Notes: generated by a model not told the origin, from the letters alone. DNA of 64,000 nt from Sipunculus nudus (GCA_026874595.1 CM049322.1:26073400-26137399); one strand, 5' to 3'; shown: positions 33,300 through 45,880, numbered from the stretch's first letter. Translations and numbers: made by a program.

Positions 33300-34235
33300 G
33301 TGTGTTGCATATTAGCATGGATGTCTGCAGCTTAAACGTGAATGTAGGTGGTGCCACCTGTCATAAAATCGAGAAAATTGTCCAGGATGCATAAAGTGCA
33401 AAATTTCAGATGGATAAGTCAAACCACTGCTGAGATATGAGTGATTTAATCCCAAGGCAGATAAACAGATGGAAGCTGTGCATAAGTGGTTGCAGATGAT
33501 GCCACCAGTTTTGCCTATGATGAAGAGCTATGTGAGATCTATACACATGCAAAATTTTGGCCCAATCGGTCAAACGGTTCCCGAGATATGAGCTTGGATG
33601 TCTGCAGAGTAAACCTGAATGTAGGTGGTGCCACCTGTCATAAAATCGAGAAAGCTGTCCAGGATGTATAAACCTGCAAAATTTCAGGTGAATAGGTCAA
33701 ACCACTGCTAAGATATGAGTGATTTTATCCCAAGGCAGATGAACAGATTGACGCTGTGCATAAATGGTTGCAGGTGTTGCCACCAGTTTTGCCTATGATG
33801 AAGAGCTATGCAAGATCTATACACAAGCAAAATTTTGGCCCAATCGGTCAAACGGTTCCCGAGATATGAGCTTTGATGTCTGCAGAGTAAACCTGAATGT
33901 AGGTGGCACCAACTGTCATAAAATCGAGAAAGCTGTCCAGGATGTATAAACCTGCAAAATTTCAGGTGGATAAGTCAAACCACTGCTGAGATACGAGGGA
34001 TTTTAATCCCAAGGCAGATGAACAGATGGACGCTGTGCAAAAATGGTTGCAGGTGGCGCCACCATTTTTAGTGTATGTTATAAAGCTATACATTTGTGCA
34101 AAATGTTTAGCCTGATCGGTCACACGGTTCCCAAGATATGCGGGTTTATGTGTGGAAACAGACGCACAAATGGACGCTGGACAGCGAGGAAAGGTCAGAG
34201 GTCAACCAAAAATGAGGGCGCAGCAGTTCACATGT
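33300..34235 (-). repeat. Repeat F array, about three dimers, inverted relative to 20400-22950
   Basis: Palindrome variants are GGTGGTGCCACCTG (33349, 33626) and GGTGGCACCAACTG (33902), with GGTGGCGCCACCATTTT intact at 34056. The reverse-complement phrases CGGTTCCCGAGATATGAGC and ATGAGTGATTT appear at unit spacing. The last segment (34140-34235) matches the F-array border at 20400-20480 and at 47850-47960. Confidence 0.75.
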
Positions 34236-34336
34236 GACCTGATGTTAAACCCGATTCGCTTGAAATGCAAACCAAGTTTTTTCAAACAGTTGAAAGATAT
34301 AGTTCAAATAATCTGGGAATTGTGCATCTAAACATT

Positions 34337-34373
34337 GTCTAGACGTCTAGACGCTGTGTCTAGACGTCTAGAC
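34337..34373. repeat. Twin 16-bp perfect palindromes GTCTAGACGTCTAGAC
   Basis: GTCTAGACGTCTAGAC occurs at 34337-34352 and again at 34358-34373, with a partial third GTCTAGAC at 34379-34386 and then a C run. Confidence 0.9.
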
Positions 34374-34689
34374 ACATTGTCTAGACCCCCCCCCCAGCCA
34401 GGTCAGTTGCCATGGTGATGTCTGGACCCCACCTGTTTGTACTGAGTGACCTCTTGACTTGGCTGCTGAAACTCAGAATGTTGTCAAATCTGTTTTCAAA
34501 TACAGAAAGCCTTTTTCAATTGGCTACAATGCTTTTTTAAAACTGTATTTACCCAATTTATTCTTATAAAACTGGCAGAACCCTAGAATAATTCTTGTAA
34601 AGTTTAAACCAATCAGCTTAACAGTTACATCATAAATCAGTGTATAAGCTAGAAGAGTTTAAAATTACATTTTTGCTTGTAAAAAACAC

Positions 34690-35183
34690 ATCAATTTAGG
34701 TGGCGCCACCTATACCTTAGAATCAGATTTGACATATGTGACAAACATTGGTATAAAATTTAGTGATTATAGCTCTAGCCGTTTCTGAGATTTTAATTTT
34801 AGTGTGCTTTTTTTGACAGATGACTAGGTTTAACCTACTGTATATCGGCCAAAAATCTCCTAACTGGAACCATTTGAACAAATTTGAAAGAGATTGCTCC
34901 AGGGATCATTTCTGTGAAATATTGGACAATTTGGCTGGACAATTTCACAGAAGAAGATTTTTAAAGCTTTTTTAGCTTTTCCCCTATAAAATCTAAGAAA
35001 ATGCAGTAAGAAAAAAAAAAAAAATCCCATTTAGTTTTTTGGGTGACTGATTATTTGCAAAAACTTTGGTGATGCTGGCTCCTGCCGTTTTTGAGATAGC
35101 TATGGTTAACGTACAGACGACGCACGACGTACGACGCACGACACATGACGTACGACGCCGCATCATTGCATAAGCTCACAGGT
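34690..35183 (+). repeat. Repeat C copy with ACG-rich microsatellite end
   Basis: Contains AGGTGGCGCCACCTATACC at 34699, then the AACCATTTGAACAAATTTGA and TGGACAATTTGGCTGGACAA phrases. It ends in an ACGACGTACGACGCACGAC tract and the C-family terminus AAGCTCACAGGTTCGCTAAAA. Confidence 0.65.
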
Positions 35184-36449
35184 TCGCTAAAAATTATAGG
35201 AGTAGATATTTATGGTCAAGAAATAAAGCTGATGTTATTCCAAATGATATAACAGCAGTAGTTAAAAATATTGAATCAGCAAAAGAACTATTAAGAGAAG
35301 CAGACAAATTTTGAAAGGTATCAGGATTAAAATTGAATATTAATAAAACAGAAGCAATGTGGATAGGCTCAAAAAGAAATGAACTCACAAAACCCTTACA
35401 TATAAAATGGCCAGAAGATGGTATTAAAATATTAGGTATATATTTTTCATATAATGAAGAAAAAGCTGTCCAGCTGAATTTCGATGAGAATATAAGGAAG
35501 ATGAAAATAGCTGCCCAGATCTGGAAAACTAGAAATTTGACCTTAATTGGTAAAATACAAAGAAGTCATATCAGTATATTTTTACATACATCACAGTACC
35601 TTGAAAATATCTGTTGGAAATAAATAGAATAATATTTGAGTTTCTATGTAACTCAAAAAAGGAAAAACTTAAAAGAACTTTAATGATACAACCAATAAAA
35701 TATGGAGGACTGAATGTACCTCATACAGAATGTGTGATACAAACATATTTAATTTCATGGCTGAAAAAATATGAAAAAATAGAGACAATCAGCTGATGAT
35801 TATTTGGGATAAGATATTTAAAGATAATGGAATGGATCTGAGCCTTTTGTTAAAATGTGAATGTAGTAATGAATTTATTTCAATGCTTAAGGTAAATATA
35901 TTCTATATAGATCTCTTAAAAGCCTGGAATAAAGTTAGATACAAGAGAAGCTTCATGCATCAAGTTATTTGGTTTAATGAGAATATAGGCTCATGCAGCA
36001 AAGTTTATTCCAGTAAGAGTTTGTACAAGGCAGGACTGATTTATGTTAAAGATGCATTTGATAATAATGGAAATGTTGTGCCCTTCACCATATGGCAGAA
36101 CAGGGGTGTTAAATTGTTAGAGTATATAAAATGGAGGACAATTGTTCAAAAAGTAAAAAGTTCATGTATGTATCTAGATACAGAGAGGATTAACTTAATG
36201 GAAGAAATTCCTAGTTTAATTTAGGTGAACTTGATAATGGTAAAGTATTAGATCTAAATTCCTGTAATTAAAAAAAGATTGATGAAATATTGGTCAGCTC
36301 AGTAGATTCTACATGTAAACACATTGTCCCAAGAATTTTTAGATTCTGTGATACATGTAATTTAGAAAATATTGACTGGGAAAAAGTCTTTCAGCTAGCT
36401 TTCAAAGTTTGTATAGATACTAAAACCAGATGTTTTCAGTTTAAAATAT
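35184..36449 (+). pseudogene. L1/Tx1-like LINE reverse transcriptase C-terminal part, 5' piece
   Basis: Decayed frame of the L1/Tx1 type. KVSGLKLNINKTEAMWIGS (about 35318-35375) is the conserved block after the catalytic box, then GIKILGIYFSYNE, RNLTLIGKIQ and YGGLNVPH. After frameshifts it continues through 35796-36224 to NIDWEKVFQLAFK and TKTRCFQFKIL at 36440. The LTR element inserts there after the ATAT at 36446-36449. The 3' piece is at 40812. Confidence 0.8.
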
Positions 36450-37231
36450 TGTTATGGAGTAGGAAAGTGCATATTTGTGACTTAACACATATTTCAAGGA
36501 ATATTTCACATTTCATATTTCATAAATTTAAGCTCAGTTTCAGGCATGTCAGACTGAACAATTAATGACTTCTCATAATTTATGACACCCGACAACCAGT
36601 CATCTGGTCACACACATATAGGCTTCTCTCCCAGTTTAATCAGAGAACAGTACACCAAACCATTAAGGTCTATTTTAAGTCTGTACAAACAGAAATAGTG
36701 TCACAGAATGACTTATGTGTTTAGTCTTTATGAGGGAATGGTAGAACACAATTAAAACATGTTATTTTATGAGACTCCGCATGTGTATATAAACACTGTC
36801 CGCCAAATAGGACTTGTAGGTCAGTCTATAACTGGATGTATGTCAGGTTAGACTTGGGATTTTCCACAGAACTTTTGTCCAATCAGATCTCACGAAAGGT
36901 TATGAAGAACACTTACAACTCTGATGTAATTGTGACCTACTTTGGGTCATCCAATAAGGTTAAGCTTTTATGACGAAATGCAGAAATATAGATATGTACG
37001 TCTCATGTGTCACGTGAAAGCTCTGTAACAAAACTATCTGTAGTGCGCACTGAGAGTCAGAGAGAGTCAGGGAGGCTAGGCGGCTCTCTCAGAGAGAGAG
37101 ACTGTCCCAGACCGCTTGCTACTGAATAAAGACTTCTATCATCAAATTGGTCTTGGAACATTGTCTGCCACGCGCATCAGCAACCGTATGTGATACAGGT
37201 GGGGACATCCCCGAACCCCACCATTGTATCA
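36450..37231 (+). repeat. E1 5' LTR
   Basis: Starts TGTTATGGAGTAGG and ends TTGTATCA. Likely TATA box TATATAAA at about 36786 and AATAAA at 37125-37130. Contains a CTCTCTCAGAGAGAGAGACT run. It differs from the 3' LTR at roughly 15 positions plus a few small indels (hand count), so the insertion is not recent. Confidence 0.85.
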
Positions 37232-40034
37232 TTATGGGAGAGACCGGGTCCTATATCATTATGGTGGAGACCGGGTCCCGTATCATTTTGGTGGTTGAAC
37301 AGGGATTCACTTCCAGCACATCAGCGCCAGAAAAACCAACAATGCTGCCAGCTGGGGTGAAGAATGAAGATCCCCCCCCCCCCTCACAGCCACAGGTGCC
37401 ATTGACTGGTCTACCAACCCATGCATTGGAACTACAACCCAGGTACCAGATCACAGCCTAACATCAAGAAAGTCATCTCTGCTGCTGAAGGTATCAAACT
37501 TTGCTAAGAACTCTCTCTTCAAACTTTAACTTGGCTGCAGTTTCTCAGTAATCTGCTTGAGAAGATCAAAGACTCTCTCTGTATCTTTAAACCAACAGGA
37601 CACTGTAAACCAGCGCAATGCTTTCACAGTGCCTTCAAGTTGCTTAAATGACTGTTTTCGCTAAAAAACAACAAGTGGTGTGATATCTCAACCTGAGATC
37701 ATCATTGTTCCTGACCAGCCATAAAAAAAATCAATATCGGGACAAGCCAGCTTCGGGCCTATGTCAACAATACTACTGGCCATACCACGTGCACTGTGTT
37801 TTGTGTGACAACAAGTCCTCGCTATGTTCCTGCAACTACTAGAAGCAGATTTGCCGTTCTACCGCTATCTTCTGCATCACCTTCCATACCATGACTCCAG
37901 CAAGAAAAAAGACGCCAAGTCAGCAGAGAAGACCACAGAAGACCCAAAGACAACAGATTTCCTGAGGTAATGAAACATAAACCAGAGACTCTGAATTTTA
38001 AATACCCAATGTAAAATTTGGGGCATTTCAGAATATATTACATGTATATGTGGTAAACAAAAAAAATATGTATGTAGTACACTATAACTTTCTCTTATTG
38101 CTGTGTCATAGTTGTAATATGATATAATTTAATGTCTCTATCTAATAGATATGGTTAGGAAGAGGCTTACAAAAAAAACACATGAAACAGTGTAGAACTG
38201 TCAATATTAGATTTGATCAAGTTATGTCTATCTCAGATGTTTATATGTAATGTCACCAAAATGACTATATTGATTTAAATTCAATAATTCCTAGAGTAGA
38301 GCAATATGCAAAACCATCAGCATGTTAGCATTCATTTATATTGAGATTTTCTCATGTGTTGTTCCATACCAAATCAGAGGTATCGAAATGCTCTCCTGGC
38401 TATAACTTTAATGGAATGGTAGCACATTGTGTAACCAATGCACAATGCGATGCTTATTTTCAATTGTCACAGTTTGGTCCTCAAACACGGGTTCATTGGA
38501 AGCCCCCCCAATATATAGGGAATTCGGACAAACTGGGGAGTGTGATGACTCCAAAAATCAATAATGCACTGACCTGTGGTCACATTATTGCCTCAAACAA
38601 GGGTTTGATATGGTTAACCTCATTAATAGCTGGAAATGCCGGGCAAGATATGTAGGTTAACACAGGAATTCTTCTCATAGGAATTTCACATTCACGCGTA
38701 CTATGACAGACATGTTACGTAAGCAAATGCATTCTGGTCATGCATTCATGATACTGTTAACCCATAAACCAAAATGTGGAGTGACAAGGATTTCGATCAT
38801 TAACATTTATCATAAAAGCTTTATATCATACCTCTACAGATGTATGTTTGATCTTACACATAAATAGCATGCAATAAAATTACCATCAAAATCCAATTGG
38901 TCTGGATCAATGCATGCACCTGTCAGAGAATTATTTCATATATTGTCATATGTTTTCACACATATTTCGCCTTGTTCATGCACAAAAATGGGTAATAAAT
39001 GGGAACCTATGTACCCATTCCTCTGTCGTTAGGAATGACATTATGTCTGTCATGTACTTATCCGCTGGTAAGGTACACCAGTTGTGTTATGCTAAAGGAT
39101 TAGTAAATCAACCTTCCATTATTCTCAAGTCAACTTGTCCCAATGGCAAGTATGAAAGCAAAGATGTATTTTGAATCATTGGTACTGATCAACACACAGA
39201 GCAGATTGTCATGTACCTATGTATATGTTAAACTCTTAGGCACAAGAGTATATACACCTTGTCATATAAGGAATTCATTATCCATTTCTCAATGGAAATA
39301 TTTTGATTAGCTACAGGTATAGACTAATGTTAGGCATTGTTAGCAAATCACTTGTCATTTTTTTAAATGCACATTGCTGTTCAACAGAACATATTTATGT
39401 AACATCACTTACTGTATGCTAGAATGGTTCCCATACTTTGCATTATTCCATTGCTTATACTGTAGGCATTGTACTTGAATAATCTGTGTATGATGTTATC
39501 ATCATATCTATTAAGATGTTTATTTATTAATACTATTTAGATACTGCCATACTTATTTAATCTAAAGTTTAATGCTTATATTAGGATGTCAAATAATGTC
39601 ATCATAGTTGCGATGTTGTTCCTGATTCCTTATACATCAGCATTTTATCTTCTAGATATTGTTTAGGATTGTCCATTCACAAAAAAAAAAAAGAAATTCT
39701 GTGTTAGTTAGCATATATGTGTAGCTATATATATATATCTCCTTTCTCCGCTTATTAAGCTTTAGCTTAGGCATTGTAGTACTGCTCCATAAATTTAAAA
39801 CATGCACTACCTTATTCCTTACACTGTTACATCACGATATGTGACATGTTAATGTATTGATATGTGTAATTCCATCTCACACATCAGTCCTGAAACACTT
39901 TACTCTCTACAGACATATATCCATCACATTCTGTATTTCTGTCATCTACATTCCAGTTATATTTCTTGGAATAACAAAATTTTCTCCGACTTAGCCAATG
40001 AGGCCGGAGCCTCATTCTGAATGCCAGAGGGATA
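37232..40034 (+). other. E1 internal region
   Basis: Begins with repeated GAGACCGGGTCC phrases and a TGGTGGAGA candidate primer-binding segment near 37262. The longest frames (104 residues at 38341, 86 at 38914) carry no motif I recognise. A small TA repeat is at about 39727. I cannot exclude a badly decayed gag or env frame. Confidence 0.6.
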
Positions 40035-40811
40035 TGTTATGGAGTAGGAAAGTGCATATTTGTGACTTAACACATATTTCAAGGAATATTTCACATTTCA
40101 TAAATTTAAGCTCAGTTTCAGGCATGTCAGACTGAACAATTAATGACTTCTCATAATTGATGACACCCGACAACCAGTCATCTGGTCACACACACATAGG
40201 CTTCTCTCCCAGTTTAATCAGAGAACAGTACACCAAACCATTAAGGTCTATTTTAAGTCTGTACAAACAGAAATAGTGTCACAGAATGACTTATGTGTTT
40301 AGTCTTTATGAGGGAATGGTAGAACACAATTAAAACATGTTATTTTATGAGACTCCGCATGTGTATATAAACACAGTGTCCGCCAAATAGGACTTGTAGG
40401 TCAGTCTATAACTGGATGTATGTCAGGTTAGACTTGGGATTTTCCACAGAACTTTTGTCCAATCATATCTCACGAAAGGTTAGGAAGAACACTTACAACT
40501 CTGATGTAATTGTGACCTACTTCGGGTCATCCAATAAGGTTAAGCTTTTATGACGAAATGCAGAAATATGGATATGTACGTCTCATGTGTCATGTGAAAG
40601 CTCTGTAACAAAACTATCTGTAGTGCGCACTGAGAGTCAGAGAGAGTCAGGGAGGCTGGGCGGCTCTCTCAGAGAGAGAGACTGTCCCAGACCGCTTGCT
40701 ACTGAATAAAGACTTCTATCATCAAATTGGTCTTGGAACATTGTCTGCCATGCGCATCAGCAACTGCTTGTGATACAGGTGGGGACATTCCCCAACCCCA
40801 CATTTGTATCA
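40035..40811 (+). repeat. E1 3' LTR
   Basis: 777 bp, from TGTTATGGAGTAGG to TTTGTATCA, with the same box layout as the 5' LTR. It is preceded by CCAGAGGGATA (polypurine tract). Confidence 0.85.
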
Positions 40812-41497
40812 ATATTGCACAATATTTCAGCTAATAATTAGTGGTTAAACAAACAGGGAATAAGAGAATATAAAATCTCTGTACATTTCGTCAACTGGAG
40901 ACTGAGGAGCATCTTTACTGGTCTTGTTTATGTGTTCAACACATTTGGCAGAGATCAATACCTATCTATTCAGAATCTGATCAAAATTATATTCTGGACA
41001 AAAATGATGTACTCTTGGGGAATCCTAATTTTGGTGTTAGTATCAATTTATTCATCATCTTAACCGTTACATTTATCAGAGCAGGCAACAGAATCAAAAT
41101 CTATTGTTTGACATATTAAAAAAAATACCTGAATAATATTCAAAATATTGAATTCAATATATTTGTGTGTAAAGGAAACAAAGATCTTTTCTATGACAGG
41201 TGGCACTCAATTAAGGTATAACATTTTGTTAAACTAATTCGAGAAGTATGACATATTATTTACACAAACAGTAACGTAAGTGCATAAAGCTTGTTTTTTT
41301 TAACTTCTATGTATATTTGTATATACATAGTAGTATACATTAGTATACTCATGTATACCCATATATTTTGTCGATTTGTATTGTCTTGCTAAGTATGTAA
41401 TGATGTATTTTGTAGTTTTGAACAAACAGGTGTACAGGACAACATATAAGAAGATTTTCCTAGTCTATGTATTGTTTTTGGAAATAAAAATTCATCA
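40812..41497 (+). pseudogene. L1/Tx1-like LINE, 3' piece
   Basis: Sequence resumes the LINE interrupted at 36449. A short frame continues the preceding block, then after a frameshift comes SLCTFRQLETEEHLYWSC, the zinc-knuckle-like C-terminal region of L1/Tx1 elements. The element ends near AATAAAAATTCATCAAACC (41479-41497), immediately before repeat C. Confidence 0.75.
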
Positions 41498-41502
41498 AAC
41501 CC

Positions 41503-42058
41503 AAAGCATTTGAACAAACTTGAGAGAGCTTGTCTTTGGGATCATTTTTGTGAAATATTGAACAATTTTGCTGAATGATTTCAAAGAAGAAGAATTTTAA
41601 AGGTTTCCCCCTGTAAAATGTAAGTTAATGCAGGTGGCGCCACAAAAAGCTCAATACCACAACATTTGATTTGTGATAATTTTTTGCATACAAATTTGGG
41701 ATGCTAGCTCCCGCTATTCCTGAAAAATTATGGGTTAATGTACTGATGACCCATGACCCCATTACCAAAAAGGTCAATGCAGGTCAATGCACCAATACCT
41801 CAGTTTCAAATTTCAGTCATGGGACCAACATTTGCATAAAATTTGGTGATGATAGCTATAGCCGTTTCATATACTGTAAATTAAGTATCCTTTTTTGGCC
41901 AAATGACTAAGTTCAGCTTCCTGTAACTCGGCCAAAATTCACCGAACTGGAACCATTCGAACAAACTTGAGAGAAATTGATTTAGGCATTATTTCTGTGA
42001 AATATTGAATAATTTGGCTGGACATTTTCTGACTTATAGTCAGCTAGCTGAGCTAAAA
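41503..42058 (+). repeat. Repeat C copies ending in hairpin RE7
   Basis: C-family phrases (TTTGAACAAACTTGAGAGAG, AATGCAGGTGGCGCCACAAA at 41631, TGGTGATGATAGCTATAGCC). The final unit runs into GACTTATAGTCAGCTAGCTGAGC at 42030-42052, so a C body carries the A/D-type hairpin half. Confidence 0.65.
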
Positions 42059-42541
42059 ATTAAGGTGACACCACCAGTCTGATAAAACTATTCTAGATTA
42101 ATAAACATATGAGCTTTTAGGACACTAGATGAAACCCCAGATGAGAAACTGACACCCTCGCTGTAATTTGACAGTCTACACATATAGAGAAAAATGCGTG
42201 AAAAGAGAAAAAATACAGATGGCCCCACAACTCTTCTGGAAATGATAAAACTAACCATGATCAATAAATGTATGAGGTTTTCAGGACACTAGATGAAACC
42301 AAAGATAAGAAACTGACACCTTTGCTGTAATTTGACATTTTTTTAAAATATAGAGAAAAATGCATGAAAACAGAAAATATACTGGTGGCGCCACTACTCT
42401 TCGGGAACTGATAAAACTAGTCATGATCAATTAACGTATGTTTCAGGACATCAGATGAACCTACAGATGAGAAATTGACACCTTGCTGTAAAACAAGTCT
42501 AAAAATATTGGGAAAACTGCGTGAACAAGCAGAACAAATAG
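42059..42541 (+). repeat. Repeat R, three tandem units of about 160 bp
   Basis: Units contain GGACACTAGATGAAACC, GAGAAACTGACACC, CTGTAATTTGACA and AATATAGAGAAAAATGC, with palindrome variants GGTGACACCACC, GATGGCCCCACA and GGTGGCGCCACT. Confidence 0.65.
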
Positions 42542-42576
42542 AACAAGGGACCCTTTGGGTCACGGTGCTCAGCTGA
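42542..42576 (+). repeat. Left-end module LE7
   Basis: ACAAGGGACCCTTTGGGTCA, then CGGTGCTCAGCTGA. The body behind it is unassigned. Confidence 0.7.
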
Positions 42577-43369
42577 AAAAGATTCTGAGAATACTGGCAA
42601 AAAATCCTAGTGGCCGTGTTGACTGTGCACTTTTATGGACTAAATGCAAGATGTAGGAGCCTTATGATCACATAATTGTAAGAATGTCAGTATTTCTACT
42701 AAGTGAATGGAATATGCATGTAAATATACCCAGGAGGCACTTATGAAACCCTGTAAATAATAGAACAATGGACATAAGCCAAAGTATAATAATAAACAGT
42801 AATTAACTGAAATACAAGGGACCCATGGGTCACGGCGCTCAGCTGATCATGATTGGACTATAAATGTATCACCATTGTTATACTATATTGAGTAGAAAAA
42901 GCTAATGAATATCATGGTCATGTTGGGCTTTTATAAAGGAATATAATGTAATATGTGAGTAAATGATATATGAAATAATCTGACTGATGGATTAATATGG
43001 AGTAAAATATAGTGGTTTATTTTTTATTTATTTGGGAGGGGTCAAAAAAACAATTTATTTGAGCAAATATGAATGCAATGACAGTATACTAAGCAGTGGT
43101 ATAATGATGATAAGGCTATTTGTTGAAGGATCTATAGTGTATGGAAAACTGCAAGCTTTCAATTTGACAGATACAAGGTTATGATTAACTATGCTGATGA
43201 GGGGATTTATGAATTTGTGACTGTGTGACATGATATCTTGACAAGATCGGTCTGGACAAGGTACATTATTTTGATGACCCTCACGTCTACATATTACACA
43301 ATATTGACATAATTTCTGGCATGTACATAGGTACCTATGGACAAATGGTCAACATTTCTGAACCACCTA
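42577..43369. other. Unassigned AT-rich sequence between left-end modules
   Basis: Holds LE8 (42814-42846) but otherwise no recognised family and no gene. Confidence 0.4.
42814..42846 (+). repeat. Left-end module LE8
   Basis: ACAAGGGACCCATGGGTCAC, then GGCGCTCAGCTGA. The best-preserved copy of the motif in the window. Confidence 0.75.
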
Positions 43370-44090
43370 GAAGGTTAAAATATTAATAATATGATGAAAT
43401 GTAGATAAAGTTTGAGAGGAAGAGGTAATTTGGGCCATGGTTGGTTTATATGATTGAAGAAAATGTTGCAAATAATATTTGAGATCTGACCATGCCTTTC
43501 CATTGGTTACATTTTTGATAAGCTGTTGACAGTTCAACAGTTTACACATTTGTCTGATGAGATCCAATTTATTTGGTAAACCTTTTTTATCAATTTTATG
43601 ATATGTATACAGTTGCCATAACGTCCCCACTCCACAGGTGCAATGACTTGATATGGGGGGGGGGGGGGGGGTGTTTGTGTTATCATCAGAGTTACAACGC
43701 CTCTGTCTCTCTGCAGATATTTTCTTTAATTATTAAATTTTATGCTATAGCCATAGAACTATCGTTCACAGTGCCAAGGAGCAAAGCCTCAGTGGGATGA
43801 AGAAGGGGATGGTGAGAGTGAGTTACAACAACACCCTTGCATATACATACAGGATATGAAATTTAATTCAACAGTGCTTATAAAAAAAAAGTTTATTCAT
43901 GAACATTAAATATTTAAAACAGACAGAAAGATGGAGAAACAAAGCAAATCATTTTTTCCCCATTCTACTGAGCCAATAAAAATTAACAATATTTGCATTT
44001 ATTCCTTTTTTTTCATTACATAATTTTTATCCAGGTTTACGAATGTTACTATAAATTTACAGTATAACATACATGTGATTGTGAATATTT
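43370..44090 (+). repeat. Repeat H copy with 16-G tract
   Basis: GAGGAAGAGGTAATTTGGGC, then CATGGTTGGTTTATATGATTG, then a poly-G run near 43656-43671 at the position homologous to the poly-C at 3069, then GAGTTACAACGCCTCTG and ATACATACAGGATATGAAAT. Confidence 0.65.
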
Positions 44091-44195
44091 CAGTTGATTC
44101 ACATTTCTAAATTGCATCAACATTTATAGCTAATGTATCTAGTTTATAGTACCTGTCAACAGAATGGGATGGAGGGAGGAAGGGAGGCAGTAAGG

Positions 44196-44198
<3 letters not shown>

Positions 44199-44254
<56 letters not shown>

Positions 44255-44268
44255 AGAAAGAGAAAAAG

Positions 44269-44310
<42 letters not shown>

Positions 44311-44320
44311 CTGGACTGCC

Positions 44321-44353
<33 letters not shown>

Positions 44354-44372
44354 GAGGCTCTCTGGTAATTAC
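44199..44372 (+). repeat. GA-rich microsatellite
   Basis: Long (GA)n/(AG)n run with sparse interruptions. The 87- to 123-residue frames over it (poly Arg-Glu, poly Ser-Leu) are simple-sequence artefacts. Confidence 0.95.
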
Positions 44373-44469
44373 TGCCTGACCCAGCCTGACCCAGACACTC
44401 ACAGTGGCAGTAGGTCAGACCTGAAGGTGTTATGTAACTGCCCAGTACACTGCATTTATACTGACCTGA

Positions 44470-44640
44470 TGTAAACAATGAAGACTTGGTACCTGGAAAC
44501 TTGAATAAAATCTACAGTTTTTGATCAATTAGTTTCAAATTTCAGATTTTAACAGATGAAATGCTAATGTGTACATGCTGTGAACATTAAATCCACAGCA
44601 CTAATAGGAAAAAATTAAATATTTTTATTTTTTTAAATGG
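44470..44640 (+). repeat. Repeat D 5' fragment
   Basis: GGAAACTTGAATAAAATCTA and a CTGTGAACATTAAATCCACA block match the start of D. The rest is replaced by unassigned sequence up to 44970, where a run of about 22 G begins. Confidence 0.5.
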
Positions 44641-45119
44641 TATCAGGAAAAAAAGAAAAGTATTCTCAACTATGAAACTAATACATGTGTTAAAATTAAT
44701 CCAAGGATCAAAAATATAAATTTTGATTATTTAGCCAGTATCATGTAACAATTGATACAACCATGAGTTATAAGTCAAACAAATTAAAATCTTTAATGAG
44801 CACTCTGATGAACATCCACACTTTCTTAGCAATACATCACTTTGTGGACACAATTAAATGTGCACTTTAATCATAGTAACCAAGGTGGTACAATACAAAA
44901 TCTAAAATGTAGCATAGCCAAAAATAAAATAAAATACAGAAAATTATAACATTCATCTAGTTTATGCACCAGCTGGGGGGGGGGGGGGGGGGGGGGAGGG
45001 GGGAGTGCAGGGCAGAGGGGAAGCCTGCTAGTAGTGGCCAAGCTAAGCCAAAGCAAGCTGCCTGGGGTGGGTTACATAATGCAGGGGAAGACTGTATTAC
45101 TAGGTGGGCCAGATGTAAA

Positions 45120-45849
45120 CAACACTTGACATGGTGTATGAAAACTTGAATAAAAGCTACTCTTTTCAAACAATTCCTTTGAAATTTCAGATTTTAAAAG
45201 ATTAAATCCTTATGTATATATGCTGTGAAAATTAAATCAACAGTGCTTACAGGGAAAAAACGTGCCATTGCCAAAGTAGGACAAAATTTAAGGTACTGAT
45301 TTTTTATTTATGCTAATAACTTGAAAAATTTGCAAAATTCAGATCTAATTTTGGGTAAACAATTGAATCTTGATTAAATAAAGTTATATTCCAGAAAAAA
45401 AGTCTCCAGCCTCAGCAATTCTCATGTTAAGTGAGCAAATATATTTCCTGATTTTTAAGAAACTGCATTATATTTGGGCCCATAACTTCAAAATAATACC
45501 CAATACTAACCTAATTTTTGGTATGTGCACAGAAAATGTATGGAAAAATATGAATACTAAATATGATCAAAAACAGATCAGTGGTTTTGATAATAGGCAG
45601 CTTTGAAGTGTAACAATGGCTTTTTTATGGAAAACGGAGGTTTTTCCTTAATATCTCGAAGAAACGAAGTCCTAATGACCCAATTTTTGGTATGGTAGGA
45701 GATTTTGGGGACATCTATTGGTATGCAGACTTTTGGATTCGTTGGTCCAACGGTTTTAAAATGTGCCCTGTTAACGGATGGCCGGCCGGACGGACAAAGG
45801 ACAAAGGACCACGACTATAGCTCAGATGACTTATAGTCAGCTGAGCTAA
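45120..45849 (+). repeat. Full repeat D copy with hairpin RE8
   Basis: Starts ACTTGACATGGTGTATG and has ACGTGCCATTGCCAAAGTAG, TTTGGGCCCATAACTTC and GGTAGGAGATTTTGGGGACA. It ends in GGCCGGCCGGACGGACAAAGG and the hairpin GCTCAGATGACTTATAGTCA...GCTGAGC at 45820-45846. Confidence 0.75.
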
Positions 45850-45880
45850 AAATGCTGTAAAAACATTCAAATGAGCATAC

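Larger units (their letters stand above)
36450..40811 (+). mobile_element. LTR retroelement E1, 4.36 kb, no recognisable gag/pol
   Basis: Two LTRs of about 780 bp, target duplication ATAT (36446-36449 and 40812-40815), and insertion inside an L1/Tx1-like LINE whose sequence continues on the far side. The 2.8-kb internal region has no protease, reverse transcriptase or integrase motif I can see, so it appears non-autonomous (LARD-like). A purine tract AGAGGGATA precedes the 3' LTR. Confidence 0.88.

Noticed and set aside
37147-37461. 104-residue frame at the end of the E1 5' LTR
   Set aside because: Spans the LTR/internal border and repeated GAGACCGGGTCC phrases. No gag motif such as a zinc knuckle.
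44107-44478. 113- and 123-residue frames of Arg-Glu and Ser-Leu repeats
   Set aside because: Both are translations of a GA microsatellite.
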